Positions 1-7,158 of a stretch of DNA of 30,389 bases are shown one piece after another (position 1 is the stretch's first letter; every line of letters begins with the position of its first letter). Source of the DNA: UBA1546 sp049302185 (lineage in GTDB: Bacteria > Nitrospirota > Thermodesulfovibrionia > Thermodesulfovibrionales > UBA1546); the NCBI GenBank assembly GCA_049302185.1, contig JBAQLV010000024.1:1-30389 (forward strand), given 5' to 3'. The notes below the pieces were generated by a model that saw only the letters and a list, made by a program, of their open reading frames with translations, searched no databases and had not been told where the DNA came from. A program made the position numbers and the translations under genes.

Positions 1-54
1 TGCTTCTTTTAAGATTGCTACGATCTGTGTTTCCGTGAATCTCGTCCTCTTCAT
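1..54 (-). CDS. IS3-family transposase OrfA, N-terminal fragment (runs off window)
   Basis: Only the first 18 codons are in the window. They read MKRTRFTETQIVAILKEA, the characteristic start of the helix-turn-helix DNA-binding OrfA protein of IS3-family elements. An AGGAGG Shine-Dalgarno lies 6 nt upstream of the ATG (61-66 on the plus strand as cctcct). OrfA binds the element ends and is usually fused to the catalytic OrfB by programmed frameshifting. The rest lies outside the window, so it cannot be said whether the element is intact. Confidence 0.8.
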   Translation of the reverse strand, partial: MKRTRFTETQIVAILKEA

Positions 55-125
55 TTAGAACCTCCTGACGGTTATTTTGCCAGAAAGCTCTACTTACAGA
101 GTGTCTGCTTTTAGGGGAAGCTTAC
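1..125 (-). mobile_element. Left edge of an IS3-family insertion sequence (partial)
   Basis: The orfA start is preceded by a short leader whose minus-strand sequence near 103-125 contains CCCCTAAAAGCAGACAC. This resembles the inner part of IS3-family terminal inverted repeats. The exact outer end (about 121-126) is an estimate: the other end and any target-site duplication are not visible. Confidence 0.5.
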
Positions 126-265
126 GCCCTTTAGTCTCTTTAATTTCCCTTTAATTTTATTTTATTACTCCCTGCGCCTTAGTTTCATCGGTTAGGTCAA
201 TAAATATAGCTACCTGAATTAGTGGATTTTAAGGTATACTCACATTATCTGAAAGGGGGCGAATT

Positions 266-478
266 ATGAATGCAGAATATACGGCTATAGTAAAGGAAGA
301 AGGTGATTTGTGGATTGGATGGATAGAGGAAATTCCAGGGGTAAACTGTCAAGAGCATACTCGTGAAGAGTTAATGGAAAGTCTTCGGGCAACCCTGAAG
401 GAAGCACTCGTATTCAACCGCCAAGACGCGCTCTCTGCAGTAGGAACGGGATATGTGGAAGAAAAAATTGCTGTATGA
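266..478 (+). CDS. hicB: HicB-family antitoxin (short form)
   Basis: This is a 70-residue protein with the compact HicB fold: an N-terminal YTAIVKEEGDLWIGWIEE strand pair, then a P-G-V-N-C-Q segment and an amphipathic helix around LMESLRATLKEAL. HicB proteins neutralise the HicA mRNA interferase by direct binding. This short version ends before the C-terminal ribbon-helix-helix or HTH domain seen in longer HicBs, so it may not repress its own promoter alone. A purine-rich AAAGGGGG Shine-Dalgarno precedes the ATG. The stop codon overlaps the next ATG (ATGA at 475-478), so antitoxin and toxin are translationally coupled, with the antitoxin first. Confidence 0.85.
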   Translation: MNAEYTAIVKEEGDLWIGWIEEIPGVNCQEHTREELMESLRATLKEALVFNRQDALSAVGTGYVEEKIAV

Positions 479-663
479 AACGCAATGATCTGCTGAAGCA
501 TCTACGGTCGCAAGGATGTGAATTTATCAGAGAAGGCAGTCGTCATTCGTGGTGGTGGAATCCGATTCAAAACAAACGATCATCTGTGCCGCGGCATACA
601 GAAATCAACGATAACCTCGCAAGAAAGATATGCAAAGACCTCGGCATAAAACAAATAAAGTAA
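475..663 (+). CDS. hicA: HicA-family mRNA interferase toxin
   Basis: This is a 62-residue dsRBD-like HicA toxin. The motif GSRHSWWWNP near residue 22 contains the conserved catalytic histidine, and a C-terminal helix (NDNLARKICKDLGI) follows the family pattern. HicA toxins cut mRNA in a translation-independent way and are held inactive by HicB. The start overlaps the hicB stop by 4 nt. The gene converges on recG and lies beside an IS3 element, a typical accessory location. Confidence 0.88.
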   Translation: MKRNDLLKHLRSQGCEFIREGSRHSWWWNPIQNKRSSVPRHTEINDNLARKICKDLGIKQIK

Positions 664-691
664 GCCCTAACAATCAAATCCAGCGGAAGCG

Positions 692-2800
692 TTAACTCGT
701 CTTAAACAATTCAATCTTCCCCTTCCAGAACCCTTCAAGCCCTTTTTTTAATTCAGGGAATGAATTTAGCTCTGCATCTTTATCAGTCAAGGCAAATGCC
801 TCTTTCCTCGCGGTATCAAGAAGCCTTGCATCCCTTATTATATTCGCAATCTTGAGGTCAGGCATCCCTGCCTGTCTTGTCCCGAAAAATTCTCCCGGGC
901 CTCTTATGCTGAGGTCTTCCTCTGCAATCTTAAATCCGTCGCTGCTTTTTACCATTATATCAAGCCTTCGCCTGGCATCTTCGCTTACAGGCTCATAAGC
1001 TAAAAGGAAACAATACGACTGGCTGCCTCCCCTTCCCACTCTCCCTCTTAACTGGTGAAGCTGGGAAAGTCCGAACCTCTCTGCATGAACTATAAGCATC
1101 ATCGCAGCGTTAGGCACATCCACTCCGACCTCTATAACCGTAGTGCTTACAAGGACATCAATCGTGCCCTTCTTGAATGACGCCATAATATTTTCCCTTT
1201 CCTGCGGTTTCAGCCTGCCGTGAATAAGCTCAACCTTCAGCTTCGGGAATATTTTCTCAAGCGCCTCTTTTCCTATTATCGCAGATTTGAGGTTTGTTTT
1301 CTCGGTTTCATCAATAACAGGATATACAACATAGACCTGCCTGCCTTTTTTTGTTTCTTCCGCAATAGCTCTGTAAATGTATTCTTTCTGACCTGCGTTA
1401 AACAATCGCGTTATAACAGGCCTCCTGCCTGAAGGAAGTTCATCTATAACAGAATAATCAAGGTCTCCGTAGAGCGTCATTGACAGAGTTCTCGGGATAG
1501 GCGTTGCTGTCATGACAAGGATATCAGGATTCAGGGCTTTCTTCCTGAGAAGCGCTCTCTGCATAACGCCGAATCTGTGCTGTTCGTCTATTATCGCAAG
1601 CCCGAGGTTTTTAAATTCCACGCCTTCCTGTATAAGCGCGTGTGTTCCTATGACTATATTAATCTTCCCTGACTCAATATCACACCGTAATGCCTCACGC
1701 TCACCGCGTAATATATTCTTGCTTCCGGTCATGAGACAGATATTCAGCCCTGTATCCTCTATCATCTTGTGTATGTTTATATAATGCTGTCCTGCAAGTA
1801 TCTCCGTAGGCGCCATTAAAGCTGCCTGATAACCGCACTCAGCAGCGGTAAGCATTGCCATAACCGCAATAACAGTTTTACCGCAACCCACATCTCCCTG
1901 AAGAAGCCTGTTCATCGGGTGAGGCCTTCTCATGTCGTGAAGTATTTCCTCAAATACCCTCTGCTGCGCCGAGGTGAGTTTGAATTTAAGCGCACTAAGA
2001 AATTTCCTGACAAGGATGCCATCGGAACTAAACGCTATCCCCTTTTCAACCTCTTTTCCTTTCTTAATTACTGAAAGGCCGAGTTCAAACTTAAAGAGTT
2101 CATCAAAATAAAGCCTCTTCTGGTAAATGCTTGCGCCGCTGTTAAGGCTGTCTGTATCTGTGCCGCTTTCAGGAAAGTGAGAATTCAATATGCTCTCAGT
2201 GAGTCCCGGAAAATTATTTCTCCTGAGTATTTCATCAGGTATATGGTCAGAGACATCTTTGATGCAGGTATTGATAAGATTGAACATTATAGTCCTTAAC
2301 TGCCTTACGCTTAGGCCGGAGGTCGTCCTGTAAATCGGGACAATCCTTGCAGTATGTATAAAGGCATCCCCGTCATCAGTGACAAACTCATACTCGGGAT
2401 TATCAAATTCAAAGCCGATTCCCCAGTAAGGATTCCTCTTAACAACACCGCTAAGAATTACTTCCTGCCCCACTTCAAAGTTTTTTTTCAGAAAAGGCTG
2501 GTTAAACCATTTTCCTTTGACAAGACCGCTTCCGTCAGATACCGTTAACTCAAACAACTTCATGTTGCGTTTTGGCAGCTTTATGACCTCGGCAGCGACA
2601 ACCTTGCCGATGACAGTCTCAAGCCGGCCATATCCGAGAGCGCTTATCTTTTTGATATTTTTTCTGTCTTCGTATCTGTATGGAAGGTAGTAAAGGGCTT
2701 CTGCTGCTGTCTTGATTCCGAGGGTGTTAAGGAGTTTTGCCCGCCTGGGGCCAACGCCTTTGATATACTGTACAGGAAATTCTGAAAGGTTCTTACCCAT
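692..2800 (-). CDS. recG: ATP-dependent DNA helicase RecG
   Basis: RecG remodels stalled replication forks and Holliday junctions. The order of domains is complete: an N-terminal helix-hairpin-helix-like segment (IKGVGPRRAKLLNTLGI), an OB-fold wedge domain, a superfamily-2 helicase core with Walker A GDVGCGKT near residue 300 and the DEQH box (DEQHRFGV) near residue 403, and motif VI in QLRGRVGRG. At about 702 residues it matches the family length. The ATG at 2798-2800 is preferred over the in-frame TTG one codon upstream. The gene overlaps the end of nusA by 8 nt, so the two are probably cotranscribed and coupled. Confidence 0.96.
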   Translation of the reverse strand: MGKNLSEFPVQYIKGVGPRRAKLLNTLGIKTAAEALYYLPYRYEDRKNIKKISALGYGRLETVIGKVVAAEVIKLPKRNMKLFELTVSDGSGLVKGKWFNQPFLKKNFEVGQEVILSGVVKRNPYWGIGFEFDNPEYEFVTDDGDAFIHTARIVPIYRTTSGLSVRQLRTIMFNLINTCIKDVSDHIPDEILRRNNFPGLTESILNSHFPESGTDTDSLNSGASIYQKRLYFDELFKFELGLSVIKKGKEVEKGIAFSSDGILVRKFLSALKFKLTSAQQRVFEEILHDMRRPHPMNRLLQGDVGCGKTVIAVMAMLTAAECGYQAALMAPTEILAGQHYINIHKMIEDTGLNICLMTGSKNILRGEREALRCDIESGKINIVIGTHALIQEGVEFKNLGLAIIDEQHRFGVMQRALLRKKALNPDILVMTATPIPRTLSMTLYGDLDYSVIDELPSGRRPVITRLFNAGQKEYIYRAIAEETKKGRQVYVVYPVIDETEKTNLKSAIIGKEALEKIFPKLKVELIHGRLKPQERENIMASFKKGTIDVLVSTTVIEVGVDVPNAAMMLIVHAERFGLSQLHQLRGRVGRGGSQSYCFLLAYEPVSEDARRRLDIMVKSSDGFKIAEEDLSIRGPGEFFGTRQAGMPDLKIANIIRDARLLDTARKEAFALTDKDAELNSFPELKKGLEGFWKGKIELFKTS

Positions 2801-3914
2801 CAACAGATGGTTTGTTTTTCTTCAGCGCTTCTTTGTCTATTGCCTCTTCTAATACTTTGTCTGCTTCTTCCATCTTAATCTTGGAGTACTCTGTGTCGCT
2901 CATTATGTCTATGTCCCATCCTGTAAGCTTCATGGCAAGCCTTACATTCTGCCCTTTCTTGCCTATTGCAAGCGAAAGCTGCTGGTCATTGACAACCACC
3001 ATTGCAGTCTTGCTTTCTTCATTTATGCCAATCCTTTCAACGCTTGCGGGGCTCAGCGCACGGGCAATAAGCATCCTGGGGTCATCAGTCCATGGGACTA
3101 TATCTATCCTCTCCCCTCTAAGCTCCCTCACAATAGACTGAACCCTTGTTCCTTTCATCCCAACACATGCGCCGACAGGATCTATGGACGCATTTGTAGA
3201 ATAAACAGCAATCTTTGTCCTGTCGCCGGCCTCACGGACTATATCCTTTATCACCACAAGACCTTCGCTTATTTCAGGAACTTCCATTTTGAACAATTCT
3301 CCAACAAAACTCGGGTTCGTTCTTGAAACAAGTATAACAGGTTCCTTGGTGCTTATCTTGACTTCTTCTATACGCGCCCTGACAGTATCTCCTATCCTCA
3401 GATTTTCTCCGGGCAGCGCCTCGCTCTGGGGAAGAATAGCTTCAGTTTTGCCGATATTAATGTAGTAATTATTTTTTTCCTTCCTCATCACAGTCCCGCT
3501 TACAACCTGCCCGACCTTATCCTTGAACTCGGCATAGATGACATCACGCTCAGCCTCACGGACTTTTTGAAAAATAACCTGTTTCGCCGTCTGGGCAGCT
3601 ATCCTGCCGAAATCATGAACATCAAGCGGCACGTCAACACTTTCCGCCCCTGCTTTGTCCGGAAAAAGTTTTTCCACATCAGACATGGAAATCTCCATGT
3701 CTTTATCCGTGACCTTGTCCACAACAACCTTTGTCTCATAAGCCGTGATATTGCAGGTTTTAGGGTCTATAGTAAGATGGACATTCGCTCTTCCGCCATA
3801 CCGCTTCCTTGCAGCTGAAAGCAGCGCAGCTTCAAGCGCGGCAAGAAGAATTCCCTTCTCTATGCCTTTTTCTCTGCTCATCTGGTCTATTCCCTGACAG
3901 AGTTCTTTTGTCAT
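2793..3914 (-). CDS. nusA: Transcription termination/antitermination factor NusA
   Basis: NusA binds RNA polymerase and modulates pausing, intrinsic termination and antitermination. The 373-residue protein has the N-terminal RNAP-binding domain (residues 1-125), an S1 domain (about 130-200, including VSGTVMRKEKNNYYINIG), and two KH domains containing VGACVGMKGTRVQSI and LAIGKKGQNVRLA. It lacks the long acidic C-terminal repeats of the E. coli protein, as do many non-proteobacterial NusAs. It follows rimP with a 4-nt overlap and overlaps recG downstream. The usual next gene, infB, is replaced by recG here. Confidence 0.96.
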   Translation of the reverse strand: MTKELCQGIDQMSREKGIEKGILLAALEAALLSAARKRYGGRANVHLTIDPKTCNITAYETKVVVDKVTDKDMEISMSDVEKLFPDKAGAESVDVPLDVHDFGRIAAQTAKQVIFQKVREAERDVIYAEFKDKVGQVVSGTVMRKEKNNYYINIGKTEAILPQSEALPGENLRIGDTVRARIEEVKISTKEPVILVSRTNPSFVGELFKMEVPEISEGLVVIKDIVREAGDRTKIAVYSTNASIDPVGACVGMKGTRVQSIVRELRGERIDIVPWTDDPRMLIARALSPASVERIGINEESKTAMVVVNDQQLSLAIGKKGQNVRLAMKLTGWDIDIMSDTEYSKIKMEEADKVLEEAIDKEALKKNKPSVDG

Positions 3915-4381
3915 TTTATCTCTATCTCCAGTCTTGCCCTCGATATGTTATCAAAAGGGATATTACGCTCTTTCCCATTTATATCTAATTGTATAATATC
4001 CGCAGTTATACCGATTATCCTGCCGAGAAAAAAATTCTGGTTATCTATCTTGTCTTTAGTAATTATTCTCACAAGTTTCCCTTTATTCCTTTCAAAATCC
4101 TTCAATGCAGTTAATGGCCTGTCAAGCCCCGGCGATGAAACCTCAAGATTGTAAGGTCCCTGCAAAGAGTCTTCCGCTTCAAGCAGTAAACCAAGGCTTC
4201 TGCTAAATCTCTCGCAGTCATCAAGAGTCACTCCTCCGCTTCTGTCTATCGTAACTCTCAGCAATGCCCCCTTCCCTCTGCCTAATAACTTTACTTCAAG
4301 CACTTCAACACTCTGGTCATCAGCAACCTGCCTTGCCAGCTTTAGCGCTGTTTCCTCAACAATTGACTGTTTTGTATCCAT
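3911..4381 (-). CDS. rimP: Ribosome maturation factor RimP
   Basis: RimP assists 30S subunit assembly. The protein shows the N-terminal domain with TIDRSGGVTLDDCERFSR and then YNLEVSSPGLDRPL, the family signature, followed by a C-terminal Sm-like barrel. The ATG at 4379-4381 (MDTKQSIVEE) gives 156 residues. The longer in-frame start at 4414 falls inside a perfect hairpin and is rejected. The stop overlaps the nusA start, conserving the classical rimP-nusA pair. A 14-bp hairpin ends 10 nt upstream of the ATG and may control entry into the operon. Confidence 0.92.
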   Translation of the reverse strand: MDTKQSIVEETALKLARQVADDQSVEVLEVKLLGRGKGALLRVTIDRSGGVTLDDCERFSRSLGLLLEAEDSLQGPYNLEVSSPGLDRPLTALKDFERNKGKLVRIITKDKIDNQNFFLGRIIGITADIIQLDINGKERNIPFDNISRARLEIEIK

Positions 4382-4391
4382 ATACCTATAA

Positions 4392-4423
4392 AACAAAAGA
4401 GTGGGAAAACCCACTCTTTTGTT
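4392..4423 (-). promoter_or_regulatory. Perfect 14-bp hairpin in the rimP-nusA-recG leader (attenuator-like)
   Basis: The two 14-bp arms (4392-4405 and 4410-4423) are exact complements around an AAAA loop. On the transcribed minus strand the hairpin is followed by TTTTATAGG, so it resembles a weak intrinsic terminator and also abuts the rimP ribosome-binding region. NusA-containing operons are often autoregulated by termination in the leader, and an attenuator role here is an inference. Confidence refers to the structure. Confidence 0.6.
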
Positions 4424-4485
4424 AAAATAATGCTGGAGCTGCTTAAAATATATAATAAAACTGCTTTAATTTATCACTTTATCAC

Positions 4486-4535
4486 CAAAAAAGCAATCAT
4501 TTTCAGGGGTGGAAAAAACCACCCCTGAAAATGAT
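4486..4535 (-). terminator. Intrinsic terminator of the lipoprotein gene
   Basis: A 17-bp perfect stem (4496-4512 with 4519-4535, loop of six A on the plus strand) is followed on the minus strand by TTGCTTTTTT. It starts 7 nt after the stop codon of the lipoprotein gene and isolates it from the rimP operon downstream. Confidence 0.85.
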
Positions 4536-4541
4536 AAAAAC

Positions 4542-4724
4542 TTATTTGCCTGCTGGCGCTGCTGGCGCTGCTGGTGCTGTTGGTGCTGTTGCAGGAGCCT
4601 CTGCCGGTGCTGTTGCAGGAGCCTCAGCCGGTTTTGGAGCCTCTGCCTTCTTGCAGCCTACTGCTGTAAGAGCAAAAGCTACAATCAGCAATAATGAAAG
4701 GATTAAAGCTATTACTTTCTTCAC
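4542..4724 (-). CDS. Small Ala/Pro-rich lipoprotein
   Basis: This 60-residue protein starts at a GTG (4722-4724) placed 8 nt behind a strong GAGGAGGAGG ribosome-binding site. A longer frame from 4796 has no such site. Residues 1-24 form a lipoprotein signal peptide (VKKVIALILSLLL, lipobox A-V-G-C), so the mature chain begins at Cys and would be lipid-anchored. The mature part is almost entirely Ala, Pro, Glu and Thr and contains two copies of AEAPATAP, encoded by a 24-bp tandem repeat at 4582-4629. There is no recognisable catalytic domain. It may be a periplasmic spacer or surface lipoprotein. It has its own promoter and terminator. Confidence 0.75.
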   Translation of the reverse strand: MKKVIALILSLLLIVAFALTAVGCKKAEAPKPAEAPATAPAEAPATAPTAPAAPAAPAGK

Positions 4725-4767
4725 TTGGGTCACCTCCTCCTCAATATAATGTAAAACAGACCTTAAT

Positions 4768-4796
4768 TTGATAACATATATCATAAATATTGTCAA
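4768..4796 (-). promoter_or_regulatory. Sigma70-type promoter of the lipoprotein gene
   Basis: On the minus strand a perfect TTGACA (4796-4791) is separated by 17 nt from TATCAA (4773-4768). Predicted transcription start is about 35 nt upstream of the GTG start codon. Confidence 0.5.
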
Positions 4797-4849
4797 GATT
4801 TTAAAAAATCTATAAAAATCTATAATAAACAGATCGAGGGTATTTTTTT

Positions 4850-5509
4850 ATGAAAAATTTTAACGATCTGGAACTTATCATCTTTGACCTTGACGGCACA
4901 CTTGTTGACTCTGGCATGGATATAACCAATGCATTGAATTATGCTATAACACCATACGGCTTTAAGCCTCTTACTGTGGAGGACACCATTAAGATGGTCG
5001 GAGAAGGGCTGACAAGGCTTATAGAAAAGATAGTTAAAGACAATAATACCCCCATAAAAGACGCCGTGCTTGACAGGTTTATCAAATACTATTCGGAACA
5101 CCTCGCTGATTTTACAAGACCTTACCCGGGAGTAATAAAAACCCTTGAGATTCTCGGCAGATATAAAAAGGCAGTAATATCCAACAAGAGAGAATCGCTG
5201 TCAAAAAAACTTCTTGAACAACTCGGACTCATGAAATTTTTTGATGTAGTGCTCGGAAGCGACAGCGCCCCTGAAAAAAAGCCTTCCCCGGCGCCTGTTA
5301 AAAAAGTTCTCGAAATTCTCGGCATAGAGCCTCATAGAGCTATTATCGTGGGCGACAGTGACTTTGACATACAGGCAGGCAAAGGCGCGGGGCTAATCAC
5401 AGTTGCTGTAACTTACGGATTCAGGGACAGGGAAACGCTTAAAGATGCAGACTTCCTTATTGACGGCATGGGCGAACTGCTAACCTTGATAGAGATGCAC
5501 GATGCATGA
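4850..5509 (+). CDS. HAD-family phosphatase, phosphoglycolate phosphatase-like
   Basis: This is a 219-residue HAD-IA hydrolase. Motif I DLDGTLVDS at residues 13-21 carries the nucleophile Asp and the general acid Asp. Motif II is in VISNKRES, the motif III Lys is in EKKPSPAPVKKVL, and motif IV is VGDSDFDIQAG. The cap domain after motif I and the TYGFRDRETL ending resemble Gph phosphoglycolate phosphatases, but closely related pyrophosphatases (PpaX) cannot be excluded. The last codons (EMHDA) are written in the repeat array that fills the following spacer, so the C-terminus may have been extended by repeat growth. Confidence 0.85.
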   Translation: MKNFNDLELIIFDLDGTLVDSGMDITNALNYAITPYGFKPLTVEDTIKMVGEGLTRLIEKIVKDNNTPIKDAVLDRFIKYYSEHLADFTRPYPGVIKTLEILGRYKKAVISNKRESLSKKLLEQLGLMKFFDVVLGSDSAPEKKPSPAPVKKVLEILGIEPHRAIIVGDSDFDIQAGKGAGLITVAVTYGFRDRETLKDADFLIDGMGELLTLIEMHDA

Positions 5510-5581
5510 TACAAGATACAGGATAAACAAAATATCGCAAATCATGCATCATGAATCGTGTATCATGTATCATGTATCATG
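5495..5581. repeat. Short-repeat array with complementary arms, between HAD and trmN6 genes
   Basis: The left arm repeats ATGCAYGATGCATGATACAAGATAC-like units of 7-9 nt. After a short AT-rich spacer the right arm repeats the complement (TCATGCATCATGAATCG, then TATCATG three times). The array overlaps the last codons of the HAD gene and supplies the ATG of the methyltransferase gene. Confidence 0.75.
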
Positions 5582-6328
5582 AACCTCACATTAGACACTA
5601 TACGCGATATAAAACTTTATCAGAATAAGAAAGGGTACAGGTTTTCTGTAGATGCGCTCCTTCTTTACTCATTTGTAAACCTGCACAGAGCATATAGAAT
5701 TGCCGATCTGGGAGCAGGCTCCGGGATTGTAGGAATCCTGCTGGCGAAAAAATATCATGATTCAGAGGTTGCCCTTATCGAAATTCAGAACAGCCTCGCC
5801 GGGCTTGCAGAAAAGAATATCGCTCTGAACAAAGTTGAAAAAAGAGTAAAGGTAATCAGGACAGACATAAAGAAATTCAAACTCGGAGATTTTCACTCTG
5901 AAAATAAAACCACTCTCAACTCACCGCTCCTAACTCCCAACTCTTTTGACCTCGTTGTATCAAACCCTCCGTTCAGGCGCCAGAAGACAGGAGTTATAAG
6001 CCCTACAGATGAAAAGGCTATTGCAAGGCATGAAATAGAGCTAAAACTTGCAGATTTAATACAGGCATCGTGCTTTATTCTGAGGTCAAAAGGCAGATTC
6101 TGCATGATTTATCATCCGTCAAGACTTGTGGAACTTATTGATGCCTTGAGGGAAAAACACATGGAACCGAAAAGATTAAGGTTTGTTCATTCCAATCTTA
6201 TGACAGAGGCAAAGATGGTTCTCGTAGAGGCAATAAAAGACGGAAAGGCAGAGATGAAAATTGAGAAGCCTTTTTGCATATACAAAGAAGACGGAACATA
6301 CACAGATGAAATGAAGGCACTTTACTAA
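5579..6328 (+). CDS. TrmN6/YfiC-like tRNA1(Val) adenine-37 N6-methyltransferase
   Basis: This Rossmann-fold SAM-dependent methyltransferase is related to YfiC/TrmN6 and HemK-type N6-adenine enzymes. It has the N-terminal IKLYQNKKGYRFSVDALLL signature, SAM-binding motif I ADLGAGSGIVG near residue 44, and catalytic NPPF at 129-132. The ATG at 5579 (MNLTLDTIRD) is chosen because the upstream in-frame ATG at 5558 only translates the repeat array. Residues about 108-121 (N-K-T-T-L-N-S-P-L-L-T-P-N-S) sit just before the NPPF strand and are encoded by CTAACTCCCAACTC-type repeats (5911-5945). They look like an in-frame repeat insertion in a surface loop. The exact tRNA target is inferred from the family. 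Confidence 0.85.
   Translation: MNLTLDTIRDIKLYQNKKGYRFSVDALLLYSFVNLHRAYRIADLGAGSGIVGILLAKKYHDSEVALIEIQNSLAGLAEKNIALNKVEKRVKVIRTDIKKFKLGDFHSENKTTLNSPLLTPNSFDLVVSNPPFRRQKTGVISPTDEKAIARHEIELKLADLIQASCFILRSKGRFCMIYHPSRLVELIDALREKHMEPKRLRFVHSNLMTEAKMVLVEAIKDGKAEMKIEKPFCIYKEDGTYTDEMKALY
5911..5945. repeat. Single-arm short repeat inside the trmN6 coding sequence
   Basis: CTCTCAACTCACCGCTCCTAAC and the following TCCCAACTC are built of 7-8 nt units like the intergenic arrays. They encode about 11-14 low-complexity residues in frame just before the catalytic NPPF strand. Confidence 0.5.
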
Positions 6329-6341
6329 AATCGCAGCAGTT

Positions 6342-6974
6342 TCAATCTTTGTCCTTTTTCGCCCTCCTTGCTTTCCTTCTTGAGGTAATATGCCATATCA
6401 TGAAAAGCCTTTCAAGTTTATCTTTATATGCCATTGATAAAAAGACAGCAATAACAGCAGTGCCCAGAAGTATAAAAAATCTGTAGTACTGCTGGTTGTG
6501 GATATAATTTCCCCCAAGCGTCAGCAGGACAGTGCCGGCAAATCTGCCCACTGTACTTATTACTATGAATTCCTTTGTTGTCAGATGCCCAAGCCCGAGG
6601 ATATAACATAGAGAATCCTTTGGAAAACCAGGTATAAGAAATAACAGAAAGACAAGGAAGGCGCCCTTATGATGAAGAAGATAATCATATCTCTCTACCG
6701 TTTTTTTCTTAATGAATTTCTCAACAAAAGGCCTTCCGAGAACCCTTGAAAGAGTAAAAGCCACCCATGAGCCGATGGTTAAACCGATTGTGGAGAGCAC
6801 TATACCAATGACTATGCCATAAAGGTAACCGCCAATAAAGCCTGTAACCTCTCCTGGAATAGGAGCGGCAATAACCTGAACTGCCTGCAGAATTATAAAA
6901 CCTATAAATGAGAGAGGGCCTAAAGAATTGAGAAACTCGGTCAACCTCTCTTTATTCAGGAAAAATGAAACCAC
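6342..6974 (-). CDS. VTT-domain (TVP38/TMEM64, DedA-related) membrane protein, possibly frameshifted at its N-terminus
   Basis: This is a polytopic membrane protein with the VTT/SNARE-associated signature: API-P-G-E-VTGFIGGYLYG, a second conserved half with FLLFLIPGFPKDSLCYILG, and a basic cytoplasmic tail (SRRKARRAKKDKD). Bacterial members are implicated in lipid scrambling and undecaprenyl-phosphate or envelope homeostasis. The only in-frame start here is a GTG at 6974 with no good ribosome-binding site. Directly upstream the frame stays open and encodes a hydrophobic helix (R-I-W-L-R-L-L-I-L-L-V-V-I-A-G) typical of the family. An ATG with AAAAGGAG lies at 7071 but is out of frame by one base. 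The true gene therefore probably began at 7071. Confidence 0.85.
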   Translation of the reverse strand: MVSFFLNKERLTEFLNSLGPLSFIGFIILQAVQVIAAPIPGEVTGFIGGYLYGIVIGIVLSTIGLTIGSWVAFTLSRVLGRPFVEKFIKKKTVERYDYLLHHKGAFLVFLLFLIPGFPKDSLCYILGLGHLTTKEFIVISTVGRFAGTVLLTLGGNYIHNQQYYRFFILLGTAVIAVFLSMAYKDKLERLFMIWHITSRRKARRAKKDKD

Positions 6975-7080
6975 CCCTGTCTGATAGAGGATTATCGTTG
7001 ACCCTGCGATAACTACCAGCAGAATTAGCAGCCTGAGCCATATCCTGTTTTTAAACTTTACTATTACGCATCTCCTTTTG

Positions 7081-7158
7081 GTTGATAAATCGGTTATTCG
7101 GTTAATTGGGAAAGCGGTGAAGCGATTAACCTCTTCACCTATCTACCGCTTCACCGTT
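7081..7158. repeat. Short-repeat spacer with complementary arms between slipin and VTT genes
   Basis: AATCGGTTATTCGGTTAATTG units and AAGCGGTGAAGCG are followed by the complementary CTTCACC...CCGCTTCACCG arm. The array is less regular than others in the window but has the same layout and length, and it abuts the end of the slipin gene. Confidence 0.55.

Noticed and set aside
4382..4414. N-terminal extension of RimP by 11 residues.
   Set aside because: The upstream start lies in the leader hairpin, and the family begins at the downstream Met.
4531..4749. Plus-strand Ala/Gly-rich open frame opposite the lipoprotein gene.
   Set aside because: It is the mirror of the Ala/Pro repeat. The minus frame has the promoter, ribosome-binding site, signal peptide and terminator.
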